DNA of 64,000 nucleotides. It comes from Gyrodactylus bullatarudis (Eukaryota; Platyhelminthes; Monogenea; Gyrodactylidea; Gyrodactylidae). Below, piece after piece: positions 1 to 10,247 of this stretch. Position numbers and translations under genes: made by a program. Where the stretch lies: contig SSNU01000294.1 of assembly GCA_012064415.1 (NCBI GenBank), forward strand, positions 310,001 to 374,000. The letters run 5' to 3'. Numbering within the stretch: the first letter of the stretch is position 1; each line of letters opens with the position of its first letter. The notes below the pieces were generated by a model. That model saw nothing but the letters and a program-made list of their open reading frames with translations, was not told where the DNA came from and ran no database searches.

Positions 1-1474
1 TATTACTGATGCAAGATTTCATTTTGGACTTCAATTTAAATTTGGCCACAAGTCAAGAAACCATAGTATAATATGAATAACGAAAATTTTTACATTCTCT
101 TTTGATCGATCTGACATAGTCTTTCTTAGCTATCAACTTGAATATTGACAAACAAGTTTAAATTATGTTCAAAATTGATATTTTTTTAGGTTTTTTATTG
201 GTATTGAGTCTTTCTTCTTTTAATTATAATTATAATTATCAAAGTCACACTTACCAGGAATTGAAAAGGCCTTGTGTAATCCCTGAAAAAAGGAAAGAAC
301 CAATTTAAAGAAATTTTTTTATTTTATGTAAAAGAGATTTAAATATTTGAAATGGAATCTTACTCTTGGCTTCTATGTTTAAGTTAAAAATTATTTTTAT
401 TCTTTTCTGGATTCTCTCATCTCTTATAATAATTGCGTTCCAAGAATTAATTCCCTTATAGACAATACGAAATCTCAAAATTATGATCTCAAATAAAATG
501 TTTCACAGAATCACGATCCTTTTATGAAAATTCTAATTTATTCAACGTTAAAAGTAATTCAACTGATATAAATAGATTCTTACGCCAGGTTGCTATGTTC
601 AAAAATATAAAATAATCTTATTCTAGAGTTTTGCATTGCTTAGAGGAAAAAAATCGAGAATAAAAACAGTTTTTTAATTCTGGCATATCCAAAAAAGAAA
701 TTTTGTTTTCCTTAATAGTTATTTACGAAAGCATATCATTTTAATTTTCCCAAAAGATTTTAATTCTCTCTAAATTTCCCAGATTGTTCATCGAAGTATG
801 ATCAATATTTAATTTGAAATGAAATTTATATCTAAACAGTTCATTGGATAAAAATTTTATTTCGCCAGTTCTCTTTAGACTTCATCCCAGACTACAATTG
901 TAAATCTTTCTACACCCCCTTTGGTTTAGAGTTTAACTGCTCACTGAAGTGCTCAGGGATTTCTTCTTCTTTTACATTTCCTATGAAATTATGTCCTTCC
1001 CTGATGTCTATACATGAAACTACTCAATAAAAAATATTATCAACTTTATATTGACAGAACCTAATTGGCTGATTGGCGACAACAGACATTGAAATTAATG
1101 CGAGCAAGAATGAATAGACACTCACATCATCTTCCATTTGTGAGATAAAACTATTCTACACAAAATTTTAAAATTTATCATCAACTACGTTTTTCTATTT
1201 GAAAGTACGTTCTTCTCGCTCAAATTTCTAAAAAGACTACTTAAACTACTTTATTCTTCAAAAACGAGGTAAAAGGATTGAAATTTCTGTCACAATCAGT
1301 ATCTACATTTATTTTAGTTGATTAGATGTCAGCTGTAGAGAGCCAGAAGATGATCAATTTGAAGAAATAAACTTCACCTAGTTATTTGTATATGAAGATG
1401 GAAATTTGTGAATTTTACAAAAATCTCAACTTTATGAAACTTAGGCATTGTATTTTCTAATTTGTGGTAAACTC
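1..1474. other. No gene recognised; AT-rich flank
   Basis: I see no coding exon, RNA gene or clear repeat boundary in this stretch. It is AT-rich with scattered homopolymer runs and stops in every frame. Confidence 0.5.
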
Positions 1475-1600
1475 TCAATTTATTGAGCTGATCCTGAAAA
1501 ACTTTGTTTGACCACGCTCCCTCTTTCAAATCAAAAAAATGAGATTTTGGCGCCAGATTGAAATTTGAAAAATGATCATATTTTTCATTTTTTTTTCTTT
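1475..1600. repeat. Single arm of foldback repeat family 1
   Basis: This segment resembles one arm of the foldback family described at 6873-7594 and 32531-33190. It shares a run of 'gatcctgaaaaact', then a 'ccctctttcaaatcaa' block, then 'gagattttggcgcca' and a stretch ending in a T-rich tract. No matching opposite arm follows, so it looks like a truncated copy. Confidence 0.5.
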
Positions 1601-1608
1601 AAATGGTA

Positions 1609-1842
1609 AAAGCTTGAATTGATTCTCCAACATCTGAATGAACTCGGATTACAGCCTAATCAAGATAAGTCCTTTTGATATTACCATTTGAACAACAGAT
1701 TACCTCTTTCTTTATTAGATTAGGTGATAAAAACATTGCTCACAACTTCAATGTTAAGGACCTTGGTCTAAAATACAACTCGTCGTTCGAATTTGAAGAA
1801 CAGATGAAAGATGCCCTGAAAAGTTCAAAACCAGATGCCTGA
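1609..1842 (+). pseudogene. LINE reverse transcriptase fragment
   Basis: Two adjoining in-frame pieces read like the region after the catalytic YxDD box in non-LTR retrotransposon reverse transcriptases. The first is LQHLNELGLQPNQDKS, matching the usual 'LQ..L..L....N..KS' pattern. The second is GDKNIAHNFNVKDLGLKYNS followed by SFEFEEQM, matching the family's 'DLGV..D..L.F..H' pattern. A stop at about 1667-1669 (TTTTGA) separates them and the second ends in TGA at 1840-1842. It is a dead fragment of a CR1/Jockey/RTE-type LINE. The exact clade cannot be told from this much sequence. Confidence 0.5.
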
Positions 1843-1904
1843 TGATAAATCAGACAATAAAAAAACAGACAAAATGAGGAAAGAAGAAGATGATGCCAGT
1901 TATT

Positions 1905-1946
1905 TCACAAATAAGGCCTTTATTTCGGGCATACTCATCAGTGTGA
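1905..1946 (-). ncRNA. Hammerhead-ribozyme-like motif in Penelope-derived repeat
   Basis: Read on the minus strand, the conserved core CTGATGA lies at 1941-1935 and GAA at 1926-1924. Helix I is UCACA (1946-1942) with UGUGA (1909-1905), five perfect pairs. Helix III is AUAA (1923-1920) with UUAU (1914-1911) around a five-base loop. Position 17 at the predicted cleavage site is U (1910), an allowed base. Helix II is the weak part: an eight-base GUAUGCCC with only its outer G-C pair. This is the type I layout. Hammerheads, including reduced variants, are known in Penelope-like elements. Sequence related to this one recurs at 4853-4890, 37383-37425 and 43818-43860. Self-cleavage is inferred, not shown. 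Confidence 0.6.
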
Positions 1947-2142
1947 TACATGCCATATAAGTACATATTTGCAGAGAATTACAATTAAAGATTCATTGGT
2001 TAACATTTTCTTTTGATTCTGGTTGGTCAATCCCTGTTTCCAGGGTTGACTGATTTTTTTTTTTTTTATAAAAATAGATCAGAATTTTACAAAAGGTACA
2101 TCGATAATTATAATTACAATAAGGAAAGGTTATTATTAAATG

Positions 2143-2949
2143 TTAAATTTTTAATTGAGTTCTTTTCAAAATCACATTAACATGGTTCTTTTGTACACAT
2201 AGATTAGGCTTTTCTAAGTTTATGAGATAAGCTTCGGCTCCTTTTAACGAATTGGTGTTTCCGTTGGATTTATAAATAATTTCAAAGTTTTTAGGGGAAA
2301 CATTGGCTTTGCATGATTTGAGGTGCTCTCTTACAGCCGTTTGACTTTTGTGGAGGTGTTCGTCTATTCTGTCCTCCAGTCTTCTTGTTGTATGTCCGAT
2401 GTAGACCGCTTCACATGGACATTTAAATTTGTACACAACATGTGTTGTCTTGGAGTCATCTATGGGGTCTTTTGTAGAATTTTTAAACATTCTGTTCGTT
2501 TTATATATGAACCTTAGGCTTGCATTCGGGTAGGCTTCATTGAATGCAATGGAAATTTTCTTCTGGAAGGCTGCAATTGCTTGATCTCCTTTGTAGGGCA
2601 AGTTGAGTACTGCATTGCCTTCGTCTGTTTCTTTTGGTTTGTTCCTTGGCGTGTACATTTTTGAAAGCCTGTCGTTGATCAGTTCAATTGGGTAATCATT
2701 CGCCAGAAAAATGCATACAAGTTTTTCAAGTTCGCTCTCCCATACTGCCTCTGAAACGATTCGTCTCACTCTTTTGGCCAGTGATGTTATCAATCCTCGT
2801 TTTTGAGTCATCGGAACGAATGAGTTGAAGTTAAGGAGACGACCTGTGAACGTGTTTTTCCTGTAGATTGATCTCACCAACTTTCCATCGTTTTTTGACA
2901 GCATCACGTCAAGGAATGGGATTTTGCCCTCATTTGACAAAATGAAGTT
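2143..2949 (-). pseudogene. 5'-truncated Penelope-like element, endonuclease end
   Basis: An open frame of about 270 residues matches the C-terminal third of Penelope-like retroelements. It begins in the reverse transcriptase thumb (GKIPFLDVMLSKNDGKLVRS) and ends in a GIY-YIG endonuclease with its Cys-containing lead-in: CPCEAVYIGHTTRRLEDRID, then EHL. The catalytic half of the reverse transcriptase is missing; an in-frame stop lies just upstream at 2967-2965. It belongs to a different Penelope lineage from the full copy at 35812-37518, because the two endonuclease domains differ at many positions. It cannot retrotranspose alone. The frame itself is uninterrupted, so the insertion may be fairly young. 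Confidence 0.85.
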
Positions 2950-2966
2950 TTTCTTATATAAGGTTT

Positions 2967-3239
2967 ATGCAAGACAAGTTATTGAACATAGATCGGCAAT
3001 TTGGAATCCAGAGGCCAATTATTACTCGAGAAGAATACATTCAGACGCTTCATATGGCGCCTGAAATCCAACAATTAATAAGACATAAGAGCCAATCCTT
3101 GAGTATAAGAAGAGATTTCCAAAGTTTGATGCTGATACATCGCTACAAAAAGATGAATCCAAACCAAGGTCGTCTAAGAACTCGTCTGAATTTACCCGAA
3201 GAAAACATTTTCTATGAACTTGCCATATATAAAGAATAA
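2967..3239 (+). CDS. Uncharacterised 90-residue open frame
   Basis: A 90-codon frame starts 27 bp from the truncated end of the Penelope fragment. It is hydrophilic, rich in Arg, Gln, Ile and Leu, and carries phrases such as REEYIQTLHMAPEIQQLIRH and RDFQSLMLIHRYKKMNPNQG. Its composition is less AT-biased than random frames nearby, which suggests real coding descent. I do not recognise the family. It could be a 3' exon of a host gene cut by the retroelement insertion, or part of another mobile element. No signal peptide, membrane segment or known motif is visible. Confidence 0.3.
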   Translation: MQDKLLNIDRQFGIQRPIITREEYIQTLHMAPEIQQLIRHKSQSLSIRRDFQSLMLIHRYKKMNPNQGRLRTRLNLPEENIFYELAIYKE

Positions 3240-3405
3240 TTATATATTATAATAGATTATTACGATTACCAAATATGATTAAAAGACTGAATTTAAAAGA
3301 TTTTAGAAATACTATGTACAAGAAATTTATACTCGATGAAAATTTGTGACTTAAATGCTAACAAATGTATTGTTAAATAAACATTTTTCTATTCTCTATT
3401 CTATT

Positions 3406-4275
3406 CGAATGGAATTCTCATGCCATGAGACCGACCAATCGAACATTGAGGGTGAAGCTCTTGGCATCGTAGAAAGTGTCATGTATTTCCAGAGGTATTT
3501 GATGGAGAGGCAGGTCTTCATAAGAACTAACCTGAGACCGTTGACTTTCATTTTTAATCCCTGAAGCACTACCGAAGATGATGACGAACAGGGTCAATCG
3601 ATGGAGGCCGATGTTAATTATGTTTGATTTCGACATAGAGCAATCACTTACCTGACCTTCTCTCAAGGATTTTGGACGACAACTATTCAAATAGATGAAT
3701 TAATCAAGATTGGTGGTCCCAAGGGAGTTGAGGAAAGGAATATTGGATAAAATGCATCGTATTGTTCGCATAAAGTATCTGGTCAGACAAGCCATCTTTT
3801 GGCCGAGTGTAAATCAAGATGGTGAAGCCTTCAGTAGGATTACACACAAGAAGGACTTATTGGCCTGGAGCAAGGTTAAAGGACATTTGTCATAGAATCA
3901 ATGCAGACATCGCTTTCATAGAAAAAATGAAAATTTTAATAATACAATGGTGCATGCTTTTGCATCCCTCTATGAATTTCTTTCAGTCCTAGTTACAGAG
4001 AAAGGTCCCAGTTTTACTTTAGTGAAGTATCTGAAATATTGGAGGCAAAGGGTTGTTAGCAAAACAGGATGAGTCTAATGAGAGGTAAAAAGTCGCAGTA
4101 AGATCCTTCAGAAAGTTCAATGCAAAGAATCTAATAGACTTATTAGGAGGGGGTTATTAACTCAACTCGATGGGCTACACACCACCGGCGGAACTGGTGT
4201 TAAGGCATCGGGTGAAGTGCGATTGGAAGGGATTGAAAGACGGATCCACCCCGATACTCCCTCCTCAAATAGATT
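3406..4275 (+). pseudogene. Decayed Ty3/Gypsy retrotransposon (RNase H and integrase)
   Basis: Several short frames line up in the order expected of a Ty3/Gypsy pol gene. 3406-3564 carries an RNase H-like stretch (an 'E.EALGIVESV..FQRYL' pattern followed by a 'RPLTFI' phrase). 3702-3895 resembles the integrase zinc-binding leader, with VVPRELRKGILDKMH and IFWPSVNQD. About 3965-4060 resembles the core 'TEKGPSFT' neighbourhood, and about 4165-4265 contains GYTPPAELVL, the usual post-core phrase. Stops and frame changes separate the blocks and no LTRs were found. It is an old, inactive relic. Confidence 0.6.
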
Positions 4276-4438
4276 ATGTAAAGTAAGGGCACACCATACG
4301 AGTCATTTGTTATAAAAAGACAAACCAATCAAATGTGACTTTGTAATGAATACTAAATTTAGTATATATTGGAATGTAAAGAGAAATGTGATATAAAATA
4401 ATAAATATTAGTATAACAATTGATGTATTTTCCAAAAA

Positions 4439-7400
4439 TTAAAACCTAGTCTCCATATAGCTTTCTGTATCATTTTCTGGCAAAGGTTGAGGCTTATTAA
4501 ACAATGTACTGATATTTAAACTATCACCTGACGGAGCGGTAGTAGGACTTTCAAGTACTGATTTTTCAACTTTTTTATCGAATATTGGCCTTTGGTCATT
4601 CTCATCTAAGCAGTCCTCAAATATATAATTATAATTAGAAAGTAACTCTTTCAACCAAACTATTGAAGCTTGCATATATGTTAACGATAAGATCGGGTCA
4701 AATTTATCACATTTAACTAGCTTTTGAGCTATACAAACAGATAGTGCATGTATATCCATCTTGTTATCTTCTGTTTCTATAATCTATAAAGTAATATAAT
4801 TAATATTTTGAGCTATATTTGTAGTTAAAGAAAGAAGATGATACCAGTTATTTCACAAATAAGGCCTTTATTTCGGGAATACTCATCAGATGTAACATAT
4901 TTTTCAACCTATTTTAAACACCTACTCAAATGATAAAAACTATGAAATATTCTATATAAGATCAAGTATTAAAATGCTTGTCTGTGATAATATTCAAGTT
5001 TAAAGATCAGAAAGGATTTTCACTAAAATTTCGAATATATTTTTTGCTGATAAAGCTTCAAGTGTTTTTTCAATGAAAATAGTATTAGAATCATGTTAAG
5101 ATCATTTCTTTTAAATTTTTTTATACCATCATGCCTACAAGAGAATTTAGGGAAAATGGGCAAAGCACGACTATGCATTGGATTGGAAACGAATTTTCAA
5201 TTATTTTACATCTCACTCATCATTATTATCAAAATTACATGAGGAAATTTCACGGAAAACCTTGATTTAATAAAAGGTAAAATTTCGTTACAGCTTTACT
5301 CATCAGTCTGATCTATGCCGTAAAAGAACAAATTTGCAAAAACAAATTTCAGTAATATAAAATCATTGGTTCAAACTTATTACATTTGTGGTTGAACGAA
5401 TTCTTTTTTGAAGGGCTGACTACTAGTTAAATTATCTAGACACTCAAAATATTATGAGCTGAAACTAGTCAACCCCCTTAGCATCGCTTTCTTCTTCTTT
5501 TTTACATAAATTGAAGACTTGTCGATACCTCAGCTTAAAACCGATATAATAACTTATTATTTATAACTCATCATTTTTCTATTAAAAAAGGGATTGACCA
5601 AACATAATCGTATCATTTTCAAAGATTTAAAACATTTCAATATTGATATTTCGGATTAAGATTAGACGAAAGAAGTTTATAGAAAATCGGACAATGTGGA
5701 TTTTTAAATTAAAACAAAGGGGAATAATCCAAAAGCTTGACTTTTTCTTGAAAATCTCGATTTTCACTCAGCCTCCAAGGTCAAACGCGCTAAACATAAT
5801 TATTTTGGTCAATTTTCGGTTTTATTTTTATTATTAATTTGAGATTATGAAGGTTTCCGGTCTCAAGATATTATATAATAGTTCCTTTTTGATAATTATC
5901 GAGGTTTGGTTGATCTTACGGCTCTTTACGGTTTATTGTGTGAATCAAGAAAACATAGACTATGGCATGAAAAGAGAAAATTAAAGAATTGGAGCTTACT
6001 CTGATGAGAAATTTCAAGAAATGTCTTAGAAATCTTTCAATGTTTTTTAATTTTTCGAGGAATTTTCTCAATAATCCTATTGTCTTTATTGCAAACATTT
6101 CATCAAAAACTTGGATACTGATTATTTCTCCCATGTAATCCAACATATTCTTCAAAACGGAAATAGCCAAATGTACATCTGTGCCATCATTAACTTGTTG
6201 GTGGAAATTCTCTTTATTGATTACAAATAAAATTGCGTCAACATCAGATTTATTTGCTGATTGTCTGTGGTTTTAGAAATTATATTTAATTACCGGAATA
6301 TTCCCTCTTTATGTAACCTATCTTTGTCACAAAGCCATTCAATAAACCGTGCAATGAACCAGGGCAATCCTTCTTCGTGTAAATCTTCTCGGTCGTATAT
6401 TTCATCCAAAGACATGTTTTTTCCTCTATAGAAAAAAATATATCTATAAATAAGCTAATTAGAATAATTTATGTAGTTGAATGAAAATTCAAAGAAAAAA
6501 ACATTAAATTAGTGTGAATAAATACTTTTTTTGCTCAACTACAGTATTCCTAAAAACTCGAATTTGGATATTTTTCTTCTCATCAAATTACAGTCCCTGA
6601 TTTTGATCATGTTTCCCCATTCTAAAGGTTCTACGGAACTAATTATCATTTTTCTGTCTTGCATTTTGTAGGTAGAAAACTATAATAGATTCTGGGTGAA
6701 TATGAGCTCTTTATTTTCGTCGGTTCTCATCAGACCCTACACTGACATGTATAAATATATTTATAAATGAAAAGCTCATATTCACCCAGAATCTATTTTC
6801 CTTTTCTACCTACAAAATGATGATATATTCGCGGAAATCAGGAATCTCAAGACAATATTGAGACTACACCTGATTAATATGAAGATGGGAATTTATGCTT
6901 TTTACAAAATTTTGAATTTTTTCATCAAGAAATCGAATTTGATCAAGATTTTTTGGAATCTAGATCGTAGGTTCCACTTTCAGGATCTGAAGAAAAAAAA
7001 ATTTTAAGAAAGTTATGGCATATTTCAAATCTAGCGATGGCGCCGAATTCCCATTTTTTTGAACTTTGAGTTGATAATTTTTGTTGATTTAAAAGTGAGA
7101 GAGTGATCAAAAGTTGATTTTTAGGATCACGATTAATCAAAGAAATCAAATATGCTGATTCAGATTTTGAGAATCTGCCCATCTTCGTGTGAAAATCGAA
7201 TTTTGATTTTTTGAACATTTTCACTACTTGAAAATCGATGAAATTTTGATGATTTAAGATCCCTGGAAATCTGCGAGTCGATTGAAATTTTCATAGTCAT
7301 AATCGGTTTCTTTGACTAATCGTGATCCTAAAAATCAACTTTTGATTACTCTCTACCTTTTAAATCAACAAAAATTATCAACTCAAAGTTCAAAAAAATG

Positions 7401-7850
7401 GGAATTCGGCGCCATCGCTAGATTTGAAATATGCCATAACTTTCTTAAAATTTGATTTTTTCAAATTTTTTTTCTTCAGATCCTGAAAGTGGAACCTACG
7501 ATCTAGATTCCAAAAAATCTTGATCAAATTCGATTTCTTGATGAAAAAATTCATAATTTTGTAAAAAGCATAAATTCCCATCTTCATATTAACTAGCTTT
7601 ATATTATATTCACCATCAATCAATACATCTCTCTCGTTTCCGATTGCACGATAGCTAGAAAATTAACTTGATTCAGTTAAGGCGATGAAAAACTCACTCG
7701 AATACAACCAATGACTATAACGAGGTTGATGTTAATCTCCAAATACAACAAGAAGAAATTGAGTAGCATTAAAATACTGAAGCAAAAACTAATTTACTTT
7801 AGTGGCATCCAATTTTCATCGAGTCCCGACATGGGTTTTTGAATTGCCAT
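4439..7850 (-). CDS. Small single-domain RhoGAP protein (four exons, 264 aa)
   Basis: RhoGAP proteins stimulate GTP hydrolysis by Rho, Rac or Cdc42. Four exons join in phase: 7850-7798 (start ATG, in-frame stop just upstream), 6425-6294, 6264-6000 and 4783-4439, giving 795 nt. The domain opens at LPWFIARFIEWL and reaches the arginine-finger segment HKEGIFRQSANKSD, where the R of EGIFR is the catalytic arginine in this family. It ends with ETEDNKMDIHALSVCIAQKL, matching the conserved 'NKM....L' helix, and a final ELLSNYNYIFED. Introns are 1372, 29 and 1216 nt; the large ones hold a foldback element, hammerhead-like repeats and Penelope relics. No other domain is seen. It could be a short isoform or a lineage-specific small RhoGAP. 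The first exon rests on splice phase and an ATG alone. Confidence 0.75.
4853..4890 (-). repeat. Degenerate hammerhead/Penelope repeat in RhoGAP intron 3
   Basis: This is a close copy of the repeat at 1890-1946. It keeps CTGATGAG (4889-4882), an eight-base stem II segment and GAAATAA, plus the downstream 'TAACTGGTATCATCTTC' on the minus strand. Helix I is damaged by a base insertion beside the core, so cleavage activity is unlikely. Confidence 0.5.
5285..5345 (-). repeat. Diverged hammerhead-like core
   Basis: Minus-strand CTGATGAG (5306-5299), a 12-base spacer and CGAAAT resemble the other hammerhead cores, but I could not build helices I and III. It is probably a decayed Penelope-derived repeat. 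Confidence 0.3.
6671..6812 (-). repeat. Inverted repeat enclosing a hammerhead-like motif
   Basis: Two arms, 6671-6708 and 6770-6812, are near-perfect inverted copies ('AGGTAGAAAA...TAGATTCTGGGTGAATATGAGC'). Between and into them runs a minus-strand hammerhead-like motif: core CTGATGA 6733-6727, GAA 6718-6716, helix I GGGU (6737-6734) with ACCC (6697-6694), helix III AAUA (6715-6712) with UAUU (6702-6699), and C at the cleavage position (6698). Helix II is again eight bases with one clear pair. The long arms could form a competing hairpin. It lies in RhoGAP intron 1, on that gene's transcribed strand. Confidence 0.6.
6873..7594. repeat. Full foldback element, family 1 (~720 bp)
   Basis: Arms of roughly 250-285 bp (about 6873-7140 and 7308-7594) are inverted copies with few mismatches. 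Each begins at the tip with 'TTAATATGAAGATGGGAATT' and passes inward through a 'GGCGCCGAATTCCCATTTTT' block and a 'TTTTTAGGATCACGATTA' block. The centre also has internal symmetry. No transposase frame is present; short open frames here are by-products of the repeat. It sits in RhoGAP intron 1. It is a nonautonomous foldback or long-TIR MITE, and no target-site duplication was obvious. Confidence 0.8.
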
Positions 7851-8019
7851 GACGTATTAGACTCCTGTTGGAATCTTTTTTATAAAACTTGGTTCTTCCA
7901 TAGTCGTATTTAACCAAATTTACTTACTGATTCACCTACAAGAAATTTTTATTTACATTTACCATTGACTAAATTTTCACAGAATATATATTTATAATGA
8001 ATAGTTAATAAGTTATCAT

Positions 8020-8110
8020 TAGGGCGACCAGAAAAAGGCATACTTTATGATGAAAAAAGGCAATTTTTAATTCTGTAAAAGGCAAAAAAGGCAAATTCAT
8101 AAAATCGAAT
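8020..8110 (+). repeat. Transposon terminus repeat starting TAGGGCGACC
   Basis: The sequence TAGGGCGACCAGAAAAAGGC followed by repeated 'aaaaaggcaa' units is matched by a copy at 13953, also preceded by 'agttatca'. The TAGGGC start resembles the hAT-like MITE at 34011. No matching right end was found; the copy runs toward the assembly gap. Confidence 0.35.
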
Positions 8111-8212
8111 GTTTCTCACGAGAAGCATCCCAAGAAGATATCTGCTGAAAGCGGACTTAAAGGAGATCTCATTAAAAATCCAAAAAGTAGCTTTAACAAC
8201 ATAGTAAAGCAT

Positions 8213-8230
8213 NNNNNNNNNNNNNNNNNN
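8213..8230. other. Assembly gap (18 N)
   Basis: Eighteen unknown bases interrupt the sequence. The true gap length may differ, and features crossing it (the repeat at 8020 and the 3' flank of the LINE relic) cannot be followed. Confidence 0.99.
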
Positions 8231-8317
8231 TTAAATTTAGAGATTATATCTTTAATGTTAAATAGAGAATTTTGAGAGAAAAATGACCTTATATTGAGAA
8301 GGAAAAACCCAGAATGA

Positions 8318-9431
8318 TTAACGAAAAAACTGTTCAGGCTTACTCATTTTGTTGATTGTTCCAATGCCATTGTTGAGTGAGCCAGGAGGATTGATGATCA
8401 TATTGGTTAGAACAGCGGGCGATGGCAAAGTGGGATTAGAGTGGGAAACATCCAGATCAACATTTGAGGCATCGTGACCGGATCCATGTTTAACACGGTC
8501 AAGAGGAGGAGGAGCAGCATACTGAGTTGGCAACTTCTTAACATAATGGAGAATTGAGTTTTTCGGATGAATATTTGTATCCATATAGACTGTAAGAGGC
8601 TTTTTTGTGGGATTGGATGATGAAAAACTAGTAGAAGAGTTTGTGAAGTTGACTCTTTTTTTGTTAGTTAACTGTGTAGCATTAATATCGAGTTCCATTT
8701 GAGATGAGTTAATTGATGTTAACGGAGAGGAATGACTGACTGGAGAATTATTGACTTGAGTAATATCAGATTGAAGATTCGTGTTAATCACAGATTTAAT
8801 GTCCATTTTTTTATTATTTGCATTGACATTTGGTAATTCACGACAGGTATAGAACTTCATAGTTTTGGATAATGAAATCAATTGATTGAGAATAGAATAG
8901 GAAGGTTTTCTCTTAAAAATTACACGGATATATCGTATTCCAAATTTGTCAGTAGTATTAAAGCATTTGAATGTAAAGGAGCCTATAGAGTCAATCATTC
9001 TTTTCACTGATGAGATAGAAACGTTGTGACCTCTGACGATAAGGTTATTTGTTAATAGGATTGAAAGAATGCAACGAGTCATCCTTAGTTCTAATTGGAG
9101 GATAAAAAGGAATAGTTGATGGTGGAGAGACATTATAGGAACGTAGTAAACCATTTGTAAAGGATGGAGCTGTAACATGTGAAGTATATGTTTGGTATAT
9201 GTTAGGAGGAGGTACCGACACGTTGGGACATGGTAATGTATTCGTAATAGATTTGAGATATGATAGTTCTTTTTTTAACACAGAATTCTCATAAGATAGA
9301 GAATGAATAATCTTGTCTTTGTCATTGATAGTATTGAGTATACATTCAAGATATTTGTTGAATGTATATTTTGATGATCTGAGATCCCTGAAAAATGACG
9401 AGTGCATTAAAAATTTAATGATGATAAACAT
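8318..9431 (-). pseudogene. LINE ORF1-like protein, broken by a frameshift
   Basis: Two overlapping minus-strand frames (9431-9045 and 9178-8318) appear to be one protein with a single frameshift near 9050-9070. The upstream frame has a short coiled-coil-like segment, NDKDKIIHSLSYENSVLKKE, followed by a Pro/Ser/Tyr-rich linker. The downstream frame has NNLIVRGHNVS and GIRYIRVIFKRKPSYSILNQ, resembling the RRM-like nucleic-acid-binding part of LINE ORF1 proteins ('N.ii.G' and '.r.vkV.F'). A long Ser/Asn/Thr-rich tail follows. No ORF2 lies downstream; the sequence reaches a gap at 8230. ORF1 assignment is from pattern only; a lineage-specific host protein is the alternative. Confidence 0.4.
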
Positions 9432-10247
9432 TAACCCCTTCTAATCGTGATCAACTTTAGATAACTCTCTCACTTTTAAATCAAAGTTCAAAAAAGTCGG
9501 AATTTGACGCCAACTCGAGATTTTAAAAATGTCATAATTTCCTTAGAAATTGTTTTTCTCATATTTTTTTTCAGCATTTCGTAACGATTCGATTTCTTGA
9601 AAAGAAAAAATGAGAATTTTGTAAAAACCCCATCCAACTACATATTAACTAACTTAGGTGTACTTTTAAATAAGTAAAGACTAATGCTTAATTTAGTCCT
9701 CAGGATTAAGTATGTTGATTTTACCATGATAAAAAAAAGAAATATTGAATTCAATTGATAACTTTATGTATTAAGAAGTAGAAATACATAAATGTGTAGG
9801 TGGGTATGAAAATATATAGGTTCGAATAGTGTTCTTTAACCTTTACGTCTGGCCTTTGATTCGACAGTTAAGCTCTCTTATTTATTCACTGTAAAAGGAT
9901 TAAATTGCAATGAATTTCAAAAGTAATTTGATCCATGATGTAATTTGAAATCTTTAATGAAATATTAGTAAAAGTAGTAAGAAGAAGTAGTGAAGAAGTT
10001 TGAGCACATTCTTCAGTACCGAAACGTCTTCAAGAGGCATCGTGAAAATGTATATTCTGAATAAATCTAAGTACTTTTACCTGTATAATACTCGATGGTT
10101 TATATAAAATATTGCTAACAAGGAATCGTTTTGAGTTGTATAAACAAAACATTCATTTCCAGAAAAAAAAATAAAGAGACTGAGTTAGTTTTTTCTCCTT
10201 ATATACTAATTTTCTCAATTAAAAATATGATAATTATTAATTATTAA
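9432..10247. other. No gene; repeat debris
   Basis: 9440-9640 is a degenerate family-1 foldback arm. Around 10005-10050 there is 'CCGAAACGTCTTCAAGAGGC', typical of Penelope-type termini but lacking a hammerhead core. No exon is supported. Confidence 0.4.

Noticed and set aside
6943..7623. Several open frames with shared peptides on the minus strand
   Set aside because: They arise from the two inverted arms of the foldback element and have no start or splice context.
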